This document shows, piece after piece, positions 20,237-29,281 of a stretch of 64,000 bases of DNA. Numbering within the stretch: the stretch's first letter is position 1; each line of letters begins with the position of its first letter. Position numbers and translations under genes: made by a program. Where the stretch lies: contig NZ_WVVV01000001.1 of the NCBI RefSeq assembly GCF_012911015.1, positions 186,001 to 250,000 on the forward strand, in the 5' to 3' direction. The notes beneath the pieces are model-generated. The model saw nothing but the letters and a program-made list of their open reading frames with translations, did not search any database and had not been told where the DNA came from. Source of the DNA: Chelativorans sp. ZYF759. GTDB taxonomy: Bacteria > Pseudomonadota > Alphaproteobacteria > Rhizobiales > Rhizobiaceae.

Positions 20237-20644
20237 ATGCGCCTTTTTCTCCCTCTATTTGCTGCCGCATCCTTGAGTTGCATCGCCGGAGCTCTCGCAG
20301 GAGAGACGGTCGACCTCGAAGACCTTGTTTCCATTCCGACGGAAATCCGAAACTCGGGCGCCACGCCCATTCTGTGCCAGGCCGAGATCGCGCATTGGTT
20401 CGCTACCGATCTCGCCGTCGTGGAGCCCGGCGGCAGTGCAGTGCTCGACCTCCGCTTCGCCGCTCGAACGGGCACCTGGGCGGTGCTGAATTCGCAGGGC
20501 GAAGCCTTGCCGGTCGAACGCGCCTGGTGCGGCGTGGAGGGCCGAACCTACGAGACCCGCTGGACGCTCGCCCTGGACCGCGCGCGACCCGAGCCCGTGA
20601 GGCTCGACTGCCGCGCGCAGGCGTCCGGACTCGATTGCCGCTAG
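20237..20644 (+). CDS. Small exported Cys-containing protein, unknown function
   Basis: A 135-aa protein with a clear Sec signal peptide (about 1-21, cleavage after GALA). The mature part holds four cysteines (in ILCQAEI, AWCGVE, LDCRAQ and the C-terminal LDCR), suggesting two periplasmic disulfides. CCGGAGTG upstream of the ATG may serve as RBS. It is the only plus-strand gene inside the B6 island, set between the start of the BMP operon and the end of the TRAP operon. I do not recognise the family. A role in B6 uptake is possible but unsupported. Confidence 0.7.
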   Translation: MRLFLPLFAAASLSCIAGALAGETVDLEDLVSIPTEIRNSGATPILCQAEIAHWFATDLAVVEPGGSAVLDLRFAARTGTWAVLNSQGEALPVERAWCGVEGRTYETRWTLALDRARPEPVRLDCRAQASGLDCR

Positions 20645-20658
20645 CGGGAGCGCGACTG

Positions 20659-21663
20659 TCACTGCGCGGCCTTTCCATCGACCAGGGCGCGAAGCCGCTC
20701 GTATTCGGCCAGAACCGCCGGCTCGGCGGCGAGGATCTCGGCTGACAGCGCGGCGAAATCCGCCTCCATCTTCGCCTGGTCCTCAGCGGAAAGCTGATGG
20801 ACGATGCCGTCATTTTCGGTCCAGATCGCGTAGGTCTTCTCCACGTTCTCGACGCCCCACGGGAAGACGATTTCTTCCGCGGCGCGGCCAGCCTCTATGA
20901 TCGCCGCCCTGACCTCCTCGGTCTGCATCTGGAACCAGTCTTCGTTGACGACCGTCATGGAGACGATCTCGGCAAAACGAAGATCGAGAATGTGCTTGCC
21001 GACATCGTAGTATTTGAAGGCCGTCAGGATGGGCATTCCCACCAGCATCCCGTCGAGGCCGCCGGATTCGAGCTGGGGTATGACCTCGGAAAGGGCCAGC
21101 GGAAGGGGCGTCGCTCCCACCTGTTCCATCGGCCGGATCTGCAGGGGCGAGGCGAATGTGCGTATCTTGAGGCCCTGGAGGCCGGCCAGCGTGTCGACCT
21201 CGCTCGTGGTGAAGACCACGGTGGGGCTGTTGTAGATCGCGCCGATCACGCGCAGTCCCTTGTCGAGAAACAGGCTCTCGAGGTGGTCCCTGTATTCCGG
21301 GTCGTGAATGGCCTTGCGGACGTCGTCGGGCGACTTGAACAGACCCGGCACGTCAAAGGCCTGGAAGCGAGGATCGACATTCGTCATGAAGGATGTCGGC
21401 GTGGTGAAGGCTTCGATCGTGCCGAGCAGCACACCCTCCGCCATGCGGGGAATCGCACCGAGCTGGCTGGCCGGATAGATCTCGGTCTTGACCGCGTCGC
21501 CGACGCGCGCCGCGAGTTCCTCGGCGAATACTTTCTGCCATTCGTGCTGGACATCGTTGATGGTCGCCGAAGCGAGCTTCATCGTCGTCTGCGCCTGCGC
21601 GACATGGGGCAGAAGAGCGATCGAAGCGGCAAGGGCAGCTGCGTGCAGAAACCTTGAAAACAT
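20659..21663 (-). CDS. TRAP transporter solute-binding protein (DctP type)
   Basis: Periplasmic binding protein of a tripartite ATP-independent transporter (334 aa). The ATG at 21663 has GAAGGAAG 7-8 bases upstream, better than the ATG at 21681. Signal peptide about 1-24 (HVAQA). The segment GLKIRTFASP carries the arginine that, in DctP proteins, pairs with the ligand carboxylate. The QLESGGLDG segment is also family-typical. It is the distal gene of the operon encoding the lower B6 pathway. 4-Pyridoxate or another pyridine carboxylate is therefore the best ligand guess. Confidence 0.88.
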   Translation of the reverse strand: MFSRFLHAAALAASIALLPHVAQAQTTMKLASATINDVQHEWQKVFAEELAARVGDAVKTEIYPASQLGAIPRMAEGVLLGTIEAFTTPTSFMTNVDPRFQAFDVPGLFKSPDDVRKAIHDPEYRDHLESLFLDKGLRVIGAIYNSPTVVFTTSEVDTLAGLQGLKIRTFASPLQIRPMEQVGATPLPLALSEVIPQLESGGLDGMLVGMPILTAFKYYDVGKHILDLRFAEIVSMTVVNEDWFQMQTEEVRAAIIEAGRAAEEIVFPWGVENVEKTYAIWTENDGIVHQLSAEDQAKMEADFAALSAEILAAEPAVLAEYERLRALVDGKAAQ

Positions 21664-21681
21664 TGACGTTGCTTCCTTCAT

Positions 21682-22953
21682 TTAGAGCGACCTGCCGAGA
21701 AAGAGCGACAGCGCGGGGACGTAGGTGATGATCAGAAGTGCGAGGATGAGCACGGCGACGAAGGGCATGACGCCGCGGTAGAGCGCATAGGTCGGCAACC
21801 CGGTGACGGATTGGGCGACGAAGATGTTGAGCCCGAAAGGCGGTGTGAACATGCCGATGGCCAGGTTGACCGTCATCACGATGCCGAAGTGGATGGGGTC
21901 GATGCCCAGCGACATCGCGATGGGCACGAGCAGCGGCGCAAAGACCAGGATCGCCGAGGTCGGATCCAGGAAGCAGCCGATGATCAGCAGCAGGACGTTG
22001 ACGGCGATCAGGAAGGTGATCGCATCGAACTGAAGCGCCTCGATCCAGCCGATCACGGCTTGCGGCACGCCCTGGGTCGTCAGCATCCAGGTGACGACAC
22101 TCGCGGCGGCCACGATGATCAATATCCGCCCCGACAGCATTGCCGCGTTGCCGGCTGCGCGGACCACGTCCGCAATCGTCATCGTGCGGTAGACGAAGAC
22201 GGCAACCACCATCGCGTAGAGGCACGCGAACCCGCCGGCTTCCGTGGGTGAAAAGACGCCGTTGTAAATGCCGCCAAGCACGAAGACCGGCATCAGCAGT
22301 GCCCAGAAGGCATCTCTGGTCGCGCGCCACGCCACGCGCGGCTCGAAGCTGCCTTCGCTGGGAATGCCCCGCCGCAATGCGACGACGAACACGAAGGCAG
22401 CCATCATCGCGGCCATCAGAAGTCCGGGCAGTATGCCTGCCATGAACAGCCGGGGGATCGATTGTTCCGCCGCCAGCCCGTAGAGGATCATGGCGATGCT
22501 GGGCGGGATGACGATGTCGATGGCGCCGCTCGAGGCGATCAGCCCGCCGGCCCGCTCCTTGCCGTAGCCGGAGGCCACGAGGCGCGGATACAGCGTCTTG
22601 CTCAGCGCGCCCACCGCCGCCACGCTCGAGCCACTGATGGCGCCAATCGCCGTCGAGGCCCCGACTGTGGCTATGCCAAGGCTTCCCGGAACGCGGCCGA
22701 CCATGGCCATGGCCCAATTGATGAGCCGGTTTGCGATCCCGCTCGTCCCCATCAGTTCGCCGGCGAAGACGAAGAAGGGGATGGCCAGCAGCGCGTAGTT
22801 GTCGAGCCCCCCAAAGAGCACCTGCTGAAGCGCCACGGGCGGCAGCGGCAGGACGAAAATCATCGTCACCACGACGGCCGTCAGGAAGGCGAGGAAGACC
22901 GGGGTTCCGATGACCAGCAGCAGCAATGGAAGGATGGCGAGCGACAGGATCAT
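21682..22953 (-). CDS. TRAP transporter large permease (DctM type)
   Basis: A 423-aa polytopic symporter subunit. The start at 22953 overlaps the DctQ stop in ATGA. Typical features: PFFVFAGELMGTSGIANRLINWA near 60-85, the GASTAIGAISGSSVA motif, and a second repeat with GCFLDPTSAILVFAPLLVPI and NLAIGMFTPPFGLN. About twelve helices are expected. It moves the DctP-bound solute using the sodium or proton gradient. Confidence 0.92.
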   Translation of the reverse strand: MILSLAILPLLLLVIGTPVFLAFLTAVVVTMIFVLPLPPVALQQVLFGGLDNYALLAIPFFVFAGELMGTSGIANRLINWAMAMVGRVPGSLGIATVGASTAIGAISGSSVAAVGALSKTLYPRLVASGYGKERAGGLIASSGAIDIVIPPSIAMILYGLAAEQSIPRLFMAGILPGLLMAAMMAAFVFVVALRRGIPSEGSFEPRVAWRATRDAFWALLMPVFVLGGIYNGVFSPTEAGGFACLYAMVVAVFVYRTMTIADVVRAAGNAAMLSGRILIIVAAASVVTWMLTTQGVPQAVIGWIEALQFDAITFLIAVNVLLLIIGCFLDPTSAILVFAPLLVPIAMSLGIDPIHFGIVMTVNLAIGMFTPPFGLNIFVAQSVTGLPTYALYRGVMPFVAVLILALLIITYVPALSLFLGRSL

Positions 22954-23504
22954 GGCGCCGCCTCCCGATGGGGCTCGTTGCGGACAAGCGCCACCACGTC
23001 GCGCACGAGCATGAAGGCGCCGACGAGGGTCAGGCCTGCAAAACCGGCCAGCAGCGCGCCATGGGGTACGGTCATGGGCACGCCCAGCCCCATGCTCCTG
23101 ACGCCCAGGCTCGAGATGCGTCCCATGAACAGCCAGGAGGCGTAGGTGGCGTAGCCACATGCAAAAACGGCGGCGGCATCGTGGACGACGTGAAGAAGGT
23201 GCCGGGTCCGCCCGGTCGTGTAGAGAGGCAGGAGGTTGACGTTGATGTGGGAGCGCGCGACCAGCGAGCCGATCGCCGCGATCATGACCGTCCAGATCAC
23301 GACGAACACCATCAGTTCGTCGGCGCCCAGGGGGGCGAAGCCAAGGAGGTAGCGACCGGTGGCGTTGACGACATTGACACCGACCACGAAGATCAGTGCC
23401 ACCCCGAGCAGCGTGTGCAGACCAGTTGCGGCCCCATGGGCCAGCCGCGACAGAGCCTGGCGCTGCGTTGCCTGACTGGAGTGGTTGATCCGCGAGCCGG
23501 CCAT
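22950..23504 (-). CDS. TRAP transporter small permease (DctQ type)
   Basis: A 184-aa protein with four membrane helices (about 35-57, 70-90, 112-134 and 154-176). The WTVMIAAIGSLVARSHINV segment is typical of DctQ. The ATG at 23504 starts 4 bases after the FHMPC dehydrogenase stop. Its own stop overlaps the DctM start, so enzyme and transporter genes are translationally linked. Confidence 0.85.
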   Translation of the reverse strand: MAGSRINHSSQATQRQALSRLAHGAATGLHTLLGVALIFVVGVNVVNATGRYLLGFAPLGADELMVFVVIWTVMIAAIGSLVARSHINVNLLPLYTTGRTRHLLHVVHDAAAVFACGYATYASWLFMGRISSLGVRSMGLGVPMTVPHGALLAGFAGLTLVGAFMLVRDVVALVRNEPHREAAP

Positions 23505-23508
23505 GATC

Positions 23509-24438
23509 CTAATCGCTCCCCTCGAGGATGCGCCGGATCGCGACGAGCTTGCGCGCGCGTTCACGCTGCAGCTCGGCGATGCGTTCGGGCGTGTACGAAT
23601 AGAGGCCCTCGCCCGACTTGATGCCGAGCCTGCCGGCCGCCATCTGCTTCTCGACGAGCGGCGCGACGTCCTTTCGGTCGGCGAGATCGGCGTTCAGGAA
23701 CGAGGAGACCGAGTGGTAGATGTCCATGCCGGCCATATCGAGGAGGGCCATCGGCCCGATCACCGCCAGCTTGTAGCCGACGCCCCAGGACACGCAGGTG
23801 TCGATATCCTCCGGCTCGATCACACCGCGCTCCACGAGGTCGACAACCTCGCGCAGGAGCGCGTAGAGGACACGGTTCTCCACGAAGCCGGGCACGTCCT
23901 TCTTGAGCACGACCGGCAGGAGTCCGAGCGATCGGATGAGCTGACGGATGGCGTCGACGGTCTCGGGCGCGGTCTGCTCGCCCCCAATGACCTCAATCAT
24001 CGGGATGATGTGCGGCGGATTCGACCAGTGCATCCCGACCATGCGGCCCGGATTGGAAATATGCGCCTGCAGCTTGGTGATCGGTATGCCCGAAGTGTCC
24101 GACGCGACGATGGTGGTGGGCGCGATCAGATCGTCGATGGCGCGATAGACATCGGCCTTGATCGCGATGTTCTCCGGCACGTTCTCGATGACGAGTTCGG
24201 CTCCCGATACGGCGTCCGCCAGGTCGTCGGTGAAGCGGACCGTTCCGGCCCCTTCCGCTGGCGGGGCGACACCCAGATTGTCGAGAACGGCCTCCGCCGC
24301 GCCCATCATCGATCGCGCGCGATCGATTGCTGCCGCGGCCACATCATAGGCGACCACCTGGAGACCGCCGCGGGCCAGCCGCGCGGCCATGCCTGGCCCC
24401 ATCGTTCCCAGACCGAGGATGGTGACACGTTGGATCAT
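23509..24438 (-). CDS. 5-formyl-3-hydroxy-2-methylpyridine-4-carboxylate (FHMPC) dehydrogenase
   Basis: A 309-aa protein of the 3-hydroxyacyl-CoA dehydrogenase family that oxidises the aldehyde formed from 4-pyridoxate to 3-hydroxy-2-methylpyridine-4,5-dicarboxylate with NAD. Visible: Rossmann motif [18 protein letters not shown] (9-25), ENVPEN (85-90), catalytic H137 in [10 protein letters not shown], and the helical C-terminal domain with DVPGFVENR. Near-identical in memory to the M. loti enzyme and the same length. Its start overlaps the GMC oxidoreductase stop by 4 bases, consistent with a product-substrate pair. Confidence 0.93.
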   Translation of the reverse strand: MIQRVTILGLGTMGPGMAARLARGGLQVVAYDVAAAAIDRARSMMGAAEAVLDNLGVAPPAEGAGTVRFTDDLADAVSGAELVIENVPENIAIKADVYRAIDDLIAPTTIVASDTSGIPITKLQAHISNPGRMVGMHWSNPPHIIPMIEVIGGEQTAPETVDAIRQLIRSLGLLPVVLKKDVPGFVENRVLYALLREVVDLVERGVIEPEDIDTCVSWGVGYKLAVIGPMALLDMAGMDIYHSVSSFLNADLADRKDVAPLVEKQMAAGRLGIKSGEGLYSYTPERIAELQRERARKLVAIRRILEGSD

Positions 24439-26060
24439 TGCGCCGTCTCGTATTGTCTTGCGGTGATGAGGTCGGAAGCTTTTTCGGCAATCATGATCAC
24501 GGCAGCGTTGATGTTGCCGCAGACCAGGTCAGGCATGACGGAGGCATCCACGACCCTCAGCCCTTCAATGCCGCGCACGCGCAGCTGCGGATCGACCACG
24601 GAGTCCAGATCGGCCCCCATCCGACAGGTACCGGCGGGGTGATGGACGGTGATGGAGGTGTTGCGGATATGCTCGTCGATCTCTTCGTCGCTCTGGCAGT
24701 CGGGGCCTGGGAAGAACTCCGCCTGGATGAATGGCTCCATGGCCGGCTGCGCCGCGAGATCGCGCGCCACCCGAAAGCCGGCGCGCAGGGATTCCCAGTC
24801 CTTCGGCGAGGCCAGGAAGTTCTGATGGATGAGGGGGGCCGCCGACGGGTCGGCCGAAGCCAGCCGGACCGATCCGCGACTTTCAGGCTGTGTTGCGACG
24901 ATGCGCGTCGCGAAGCCGTCGGGGAAGGGCGCCTTGAACGGTTCGAGATAAGGCCAGGCGGCGAGCGGAGCCGCCGTGAAAAGCAGTTGCACGTCGGGGA
25001 GCGGCCTGTCGGGACCGCTCTTCAGAAAAGCCACGACGCCACCAGGAACATCGGCTGAAAAACCTCGGCCGGTGAGGTAGGTCTTCAGGAAGTCGAGTCC
25101 GATCCGGTCCGCCCGCATCTTGTGCAGGAAAGGCCCCGGCTGCCGGCGCCGGTACATGAGGATCACCGACACATGATCCTGGAGGTTCTTGCCGACGGCC
25201 GGCAGATGCAGGCGGGTCTGGATACCGTGCGCGGCGAGTTCATCGGACGCTCCGATGCCGGACAGCATCAGGAGTTGAGGCGTGTTGATCACCCCGCCCG
25301 CAAGCAGCACCTCCCGACGGGCGGAAACCTGCCGTTCGGTGCCGCGATGATTAATCGTCACGCCGGTCGCGCGCGTGCCCTCCAAGGTGATGCGGTTGGC
25401 GGTCGCGCCAGTGAGCACGGTCAGGTTGGGCCGCTTGAGGACCGGCCGCAGATATGCGGTGGCAGAAGAGCACCGCCGACCCTTCGAGATGGTCATCTGA
25501 AGCCGGCCGAAGCCTTCCTGCTGCTCGGCATTGTAATCTTCAGTCTGCGGATAGCCCGCCTCGACACTGGCCTGCGCGAACGCATCGATCAGCGTGTCCT
25601 CGTAGCGGCAGAACTGGGTGGATAGTGGCCCCGAGCCGCCACGGTAGCCGGTCTCGCCACCTTCCCAGCTTTCCTGCCGGCGGAAATAGGGCAGCACCTT
25701 CTCGTAGGACCAGTCTTCCAGACCGCTGGCCGCCCAGCGGTCATAGTCGCCGGGGTTGCCGCGGACATATGCCATGGCGTTGGTGGAGGAGGATCCGCCG
25801 ATCACCTTGCCGCGGGCGCATTCGACCTTGCGGCCGCCCACATTTTCTTCCGCCTCGCAGAAATACATCCAGTCGTGTCGACGTTCCGTCAGGATCTTGC
25901 CCCAGCCGAGGGGCACATGGATCATCGGGTCGCGATCCCAGCCGCCGGCTTCAAGGAGAAGCACCGAGCATTTCGGATCCGCGCTCAGCCGATTGGCGAG
26001 CACGCACCCGGCCGAGCCGGCTCCAACAATGACGTAGTCGTAACTTTCCGCGTGCGGCAT
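24435..26060 (-). CDS. Probable 4-pyridoxate dehydrogenase (GMC flavoprotein)
   Basis: A 541-aa FAD-dependent GMC oxidoreductase: dinucleotide motif [16 protein letters not shown] (about 10-25), GMC signature [18 protein letters not shown] (about 85-102) and the catalytic [10 protein letters not shown] near 470. In the M. loti pathway the 4-pyridoxate oxidation step is done by a membrane-associated FAD enzyme whose gene lies between the decarboxylase and FHMPC dehydrogenase genes. This gene has exactly that position. Sequence alone would suggest only a choline-dehydrogenase-like GMC enzyme, so the specific function rests on context. The other GMC gene of the island (31099-32649) fits pyridoxine 4-oxidase better. 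Confidence 0.82.
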   Translation of the reverse strand: MPHAESYDYVIVGAGSAGCVLANRLSADPKCSVLLLEAGGWDRDPMIHVPLGWGKILTERRHDWMYFCEAEENVGGRKVECARGKVIGGSSSTNAMAYVRGNPGDYDRWAASGLEDWSYEKVLPYFRRQESWEGGETGYRGGSGPLSTQFCRYEDTLIDAFAQASVEAGYPQTEDYNAEQQEGFGRLQMTISKGRRCSSATAYLRPVLKRPNLTVLTGATANRITLEGTRATGVTINHRGTERQVSARREVLLAGGVINTPQLLMLSGIGASDELAAHGIQTRLHLPAVGKNLQDHVSVILMYRRRQPGPFLHKMRADRIGLDFLKTYLTGRGFSADVPGGVVAFLKSGPDRPLPDVQLLFTAAPLAAWPYLEPFKAPFPDGFATRIVATQPESRGSVRLASADPSAAPLIHQNFLASPKDWESLRAGFRVARDLAAQPAMEPFIQAEFFPGPDCQSDEEIDEHIRNTSITVHHPAGTCRMGADLDSVVDPQLRVRGIEGLRVVDASVMPDLVCGNINAAVIMIAEKASDLITARQYETAQ

Positions 26061-26166
26061 GACGTGATGGCCTTCTTCTGGCGCGCTCGCGAAACCACTC
26101 GCGAGACGACCGGAAAAATTTGAGCGTGACTAAAACTGCCCGGCAAGTTGCAGGGCACCGGGAGGG

Positions 26167-26889
26167 CTAGGCCAGACCGGCTTGTCTCAGTCGCTCCGAC
26201 CAGTGATCCCAGCCACGATCGATCTGGGCACCGACCAGTTTTCCTGCGGTCTTGACCTCGCCTGGCGACAGGTATTTCACCTTGCCGATCTGCAGGCCGG
26301 CCGTCTGCGCGGCTGCGTTCTGCTCTGTGTAGAAGGCGCGGAAGACCACTTCCCTCACGGACCCGCCGACATTGACGACGCCGTGGCGTGCCATGAGAAC
26401 CACTGGATAGTCACCAAGGCTCTCGGCGATATCCGCGCAGACAGCCGGGCTGCCACCGAAAAGGTCGGTCTCGTCGCCCTGCTTGTCGCGTATCTCGTAG
26501 ACAGGAACGGCTTCGCCGAGAAACGCACCCATATGAGTCACGGGCCGCAGTGGCTGATCGGTGAAGCAGTACGGCAGCACGGCCGGTGAATGGCTGTGCA
26601 GCACGCAATTGACGTCCGGACGCGCCTTGTAGATCTCGCTGTGGATGTAGCGCTCGAGATAGGACGGACGGTTGTCCGTCGTCTCGCCTTCCAGGTTGAA
26701 ACTCTGGATGTCGGCAGCCTTGATCAGGCTCGGGGCGAGCTTCTGCGCCAGGAGGAAACTGTCGGGATCCTCGGGGTCGCGTGCACTGATGTGCCCGAAC
26801 GTGTCGAGGATCCCTTCGTTGAGAAGTATCTTGGTTGCCGTGACGATCTCATCGATGACCGTCTCGCGGGCCGTGCGGTTGTTGTTCAC
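26167..26889 (-). CDS. 3-hydroxy-2-methylpyridine-4,5-dicarboxylate 4-decarboxylase (class II aldolase fold)
   Basis: A 240-aa metal-dependent decarboxylase of the class II aldolase/adducin family, removing the 4-carboxylate to give 3-hydroxy-2-methylpyridine-5-carboxylate. Metal ligands are visible as H98 and H100 (LHSHSP) and H169 (ARHGVVNVG); E79 is the likely acid/base. The start is GTG at 26889 with GGGAG 9 bases upstream. Followed by the 4-pyridoxate and FHMPC dehydrogenase genes, the same order as in M. loti as far as I recall. A fuculose-phosphate aldolase would be the default family call, but the context argues against it. Confidence 0.9.
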   Translation of the reverse strand: MNNNRTARETVIDEIVTATKILLNEGILDTFGHISARDPEDPDSFLLAQKLAPSLIKAADIQSFNLEGETTDNRPSYLERYIHSEIYKARPDVNCVLHSHSPAVLPYCFTDQPLRPVTHMGAFLGEAVPVYEIRDKQGDETDLFGGSPAVCADIAESLGDYPVVLMARHGVVNVGGSVREVVFRAFYTEQNAAAQTAGLQIGKVKYLSPGEVKTAGKLVGAQIDRGWDHWSERLRQAGLA

Positions 26890-26962
26890 TTCGTCTTACT
26901 CCCATTCCGCGGCAGCCCGGGTGTTTGTTGTTGTTTTTCCCGGGTCACCACATCGTATCCAC

Positions 26963-27421
26963 TCACTTGTTTTCGTAGATTCCGACGATCCGATTCTGCT
27001 CGATGATGTTGCCGGCGTAGTTCTCCAGGAACTCTTCGCGGGTGGGCGTGCCTTCGACCTTCGTGTCCAGGGCATACACCCAGAAATAATAATGATGCTC
27101 GCCATGGCCCGCGGGCGGCTGAGGACCGTAATACTGCTTGTCGCCGGCTCCGTTGGGACCGACGCGGAACTTCTCCTGCGCGTCGGAGAGATCGGTCGTG
27201 GACGGGTCGATGCCGTAGACCACCCAGTGCGTAAAGCCATTCGGCAGGGGCGCATCGGGATCATGGCAGATGACCGCCAGCTCCACGGTGCCGGCGGGCA
27301 CGCCGCTGACGGTCAGCTTGGGCAGTACGTTGCCCTTGTCGCCCGCATGCTCGTCCCGCAGCTTTCCGAGCGGCTGGAAATCGGCCGAGGTGATCTTCAG
27401 ATCTTTGATGTTGAGGGGCAT
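26963..27421 (-). CDS. YbhB/YbcL-family (PEBP-like) protein in the B6 operon
   Basis: A 152-aa cytosolic protein (no signal peptide) of the phosphatidylethanolamine-binding-protein/Raf-kinase-inhibitor-like family. Start ATG 27421 with AAAGGA upstream; the longer reading to 27517 is not needed. Motifs: CHDPDAPLPNGFTHWVVYGI (the DPDAP anion-pocket motif), GPQPPAGHGEHHYYFWVYAL (GPxPP-GxH-Y) and the LEVL-like C-terminus. Family function is poorly known. Its place between catabolic enzymes suggests binding of a phosphorylated or carboxylated pyridine intermediate, but this is speculation. Confidence 0.88.
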   Translation of the reverse strand: MPLNIKDLKITSADFQPLGKLRDEHAGDKGNVLPKLTVSGVPAGTVELAVICHDPDAPLPNGFTHWVVYGIDPSTTDLSDAQEKFRVGPNGAGDKQYYGPQPPAGHGEHHYYFWVYALDTKVEGTPTREEFLENYAGNIIEQNRIVGIYENK

Positions 27422-27449
27422 GAACTTGTCCTTTCGAATATCGCTTGAA

Positions 27450-28037
27450 TTAGACGGCCGCCAGGTCGGCGACGGTCTTGCCGCCGACGCGCTGATGCAC
27501 GCGCGGCCCCGATGCAACGGCCACGCAGATCAGCAGCTCGTCGGGCCGAGGGCCATCGGGCACACAGAAGGTGACGGCGTCGTAGTGGGAACGGATGTAG
27601 AGCTCGTCCTTGTGAGCGAGCGGGATATCGATGGCCGTGCCCGGCGATGCGACCTTGGTGACCGACGATATCCAGGCAAGGCCGCCGCCCACCTGCTGCC
27701 TCAGCGGATCGCCGAACGCCGTCGTGACGCAGGCCACGACATGCTCCTGTTCGCCCGCCGTGCCGGCGATCCCGCCCTTGCCATAACTCTCGATCGGCCT
27801 GTCGCCGAGCAAGGCCGCCGCCCTTCCGCCAAGAGCATGACCGATGGCCGGGCTGGGGTCGGTGAGTGCGGACAGATCGCTGACGAACTTCCCCGCGAAG
27901 GGGTTGCGGATCACGACGCCGACGGCAACCTTCACGAGGCCACTGCCCGGCTCCCCGCCATCATGTCGGATTTCGTGAACGCTCGCGTACCAGCCGCGGA
28001 CATCGTAACTTTTTTCAACTTCGACCGAATAGTCCAT
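27450..28037 (-). CDS. DUF1185 (amino-acid-synthesis family) protein in the B6 operon
   Basis: A 195-aa protein with the DUF1185 pattern: Gly-rich VVIRNPFAGKFVSDL, GHALGGRAAALLG, ESYGKGGIAGTAGEQEH and DAVTFCVPDGPRPDE. GAGG precedes the ATG by 7 bases. The family is often labelled amino acid synthesis protein without a defined reaction and recurs in amidohydrolase-type catabolic operons. It lies directly after the ring-opening oxygenase gene. A role in handling the ring-opened amide or an unstable intermediate is plausible but untested. Confidence 0.85.
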   Translation of the reverse strand: MDYSVEVEKSYDVRGWYASVHEIRHDGGEPGSGLVKVAVGVVIRNPFAGKFVSDLSALTDPSPAIGHALGGRAAALLGDRPIESYGKGGIAGTAGEQEHVVACVTTAFGDPLRQQVGGGLAWISSVTKVASPGTAIDIPLAHKDELYIRSHYDAVTFCVPDGPRPDELLICVAVASGPRVHQRVGGKTVADLAAV

Positions 28038-28100
28038 CTTAATCCTCTGGAAAGTGCGCAGCTTCTTGCGCGCGATCAGTTCGCTGACCGGTCGTCGAAA

Positions 28101-29240
28101 CTATTGCGGCCATGAATACACGCCGCGCAGCGGGTCATAACGAGCAGCTTCCAAGGCGGCCGGCGTGAACATGTTGCCCTTGGACAACGACCGATTTGCC
28201 GCGTATTCGCCGGACAGGGCCTGACAGCGATCGGTGATCGGGCGAATGCGCTTCTGCCATTGGACCAGCGCGTCCTCGACCGAGTTTTCCGTCTGCAGAT
28301 CCTGGGACAAGCTGAACGCATTGACCATCGCGCAACCCGCGCCCTGGGCCAAAGCCGGGCACATTGCATGCGCCGCATCGCCTACGAGCGCGACCTTGCC
28401 TCTGATCCAGCTGTCGAGCTTCGTCGTCTCGTATTTGTCGTAGCGCGCCGTTTCCAGCTTCGCCGCCTCGACAAGGCACGGCTCGAGGAAGGGGAACATC
28501 TCGACCCAGACCTCGAGATCGAGCGGGACTCGCGAGCCCCGCGGGTCGGCGGCCGGCGCCATCAGGCCAAGATAGAGTTCCTCATCGTTGCAGGGCGAGT
28601 AGAGGATACGCTGCACGCGCGGCCAGAAGTTCCACATGTCGATGGTGTTGTCCCATTCGCCATGGCCGAGCTCCTTCTTCTTGCGCGGCACGATAAGCCT
28701 GATGATACCGTCCTGGGAGACCCAGCGATCCTGCTTGAAGCCGATCGAATCCCTCACCTTCGACCCGACGCCGTCGGCGCCGACAATCAGGTCGGCCTCG
28801 ATGGTCTCGCCGGTCTGGAGGGTGAGACGACCTTCGGGATCAGCCGAAACGGCCTCCGAATTGACGCGGATATCGACGCCCACGGCACGAGCGCGGTTGA
28901 CCAGGGCATTGTGCAGATGGCTGCGCGTCATGATGCGCCAGGGCAGACCGTTGAAAGTCTCCCTGGAGACGGATTTGTTGTGCATCCAGGTCTCGTAGGT
29001 GGGCGGCGTGTGGGTGCCCTGGAGCACCTCGTCGAGTGCGCCCACGCCTTCGAGCACGCGCAGGCCGTTGTGCCAGAGATAGATGCCCGCACCGAAGGCA
29101 CGGAGCTCGGGCCCCTTCTCGTGCAGGCGGACGTCCCACCCGTTCTGTCTGAGGGCGATGGCGGCGGTCAGGCCGGCAAAGCCGCCACCAGCAACCTCAG
29201 CGCGCCGCGCCCTACCCGAAGTCTTGTTCACATTGGCCAT
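28101..29240 (-). CDS. 3-hydroxy-2-methylpyridine-5-carboxylate oxygenase (MHPCO)
   Basis: A 379-aa FAD monooxygenase that hydroxylates and opens the pyridine ring, giving (E)-2-(acetamidomethylene)succinate. Visible: FAD motif VAGGGFAGLTAA (about 16-27), DGVGSKVRDS (middle DG motif) and VALVGDAAHAMCPALAQGAG (about 285-304). Both the length and the sequence match the crystallised M. loti MHPCO as I recall it, including the N-terminus MANVNKT and C-terminus VYSWPQ. The upstream gene encodes the next enzyme, AAMS hydrolase. This is the signature enzyme of the pathway and the strongest single proof of its identity. Confidence 0.97.
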   Translation of the reverse strand: MANVNKTSGRARRAEVAGGGFAGLTAAIALRQNGWDVRLHEKGPELRAFGAGIYLWHNGLRVLEGVGALDEVLQGTHTPPTYETWMHNKSVSRETFNGLPWRIMTRSHLHNALVNRARAVGVDIRVNSEAVSADPEGRLTLQTGETIEADLIVGADGVGSKVRDSIGFKQDRWVSQDGIIRLIVPRKKKELGHGEWDNTIDMWNFWPRVQRILYSPCNDEELYLGLMAPAADPRGSRVPLDLEVWVEMFPFLEPCLVEAAKLETARYDKYETTKLDSWIRGKVALVGDAAHAMCPALAQGAGCAMVNAFSLSQDLQTENSVEDALVQWQKRIRPITDRCQALSGEYAANRSLSKGNMFTPAALEAARYDPLRGVYSWPQ

Positions 29241-29281
29241 TTTCTAGATCCTGCTGCGTACGAAAGACGGCGAACCAACCG

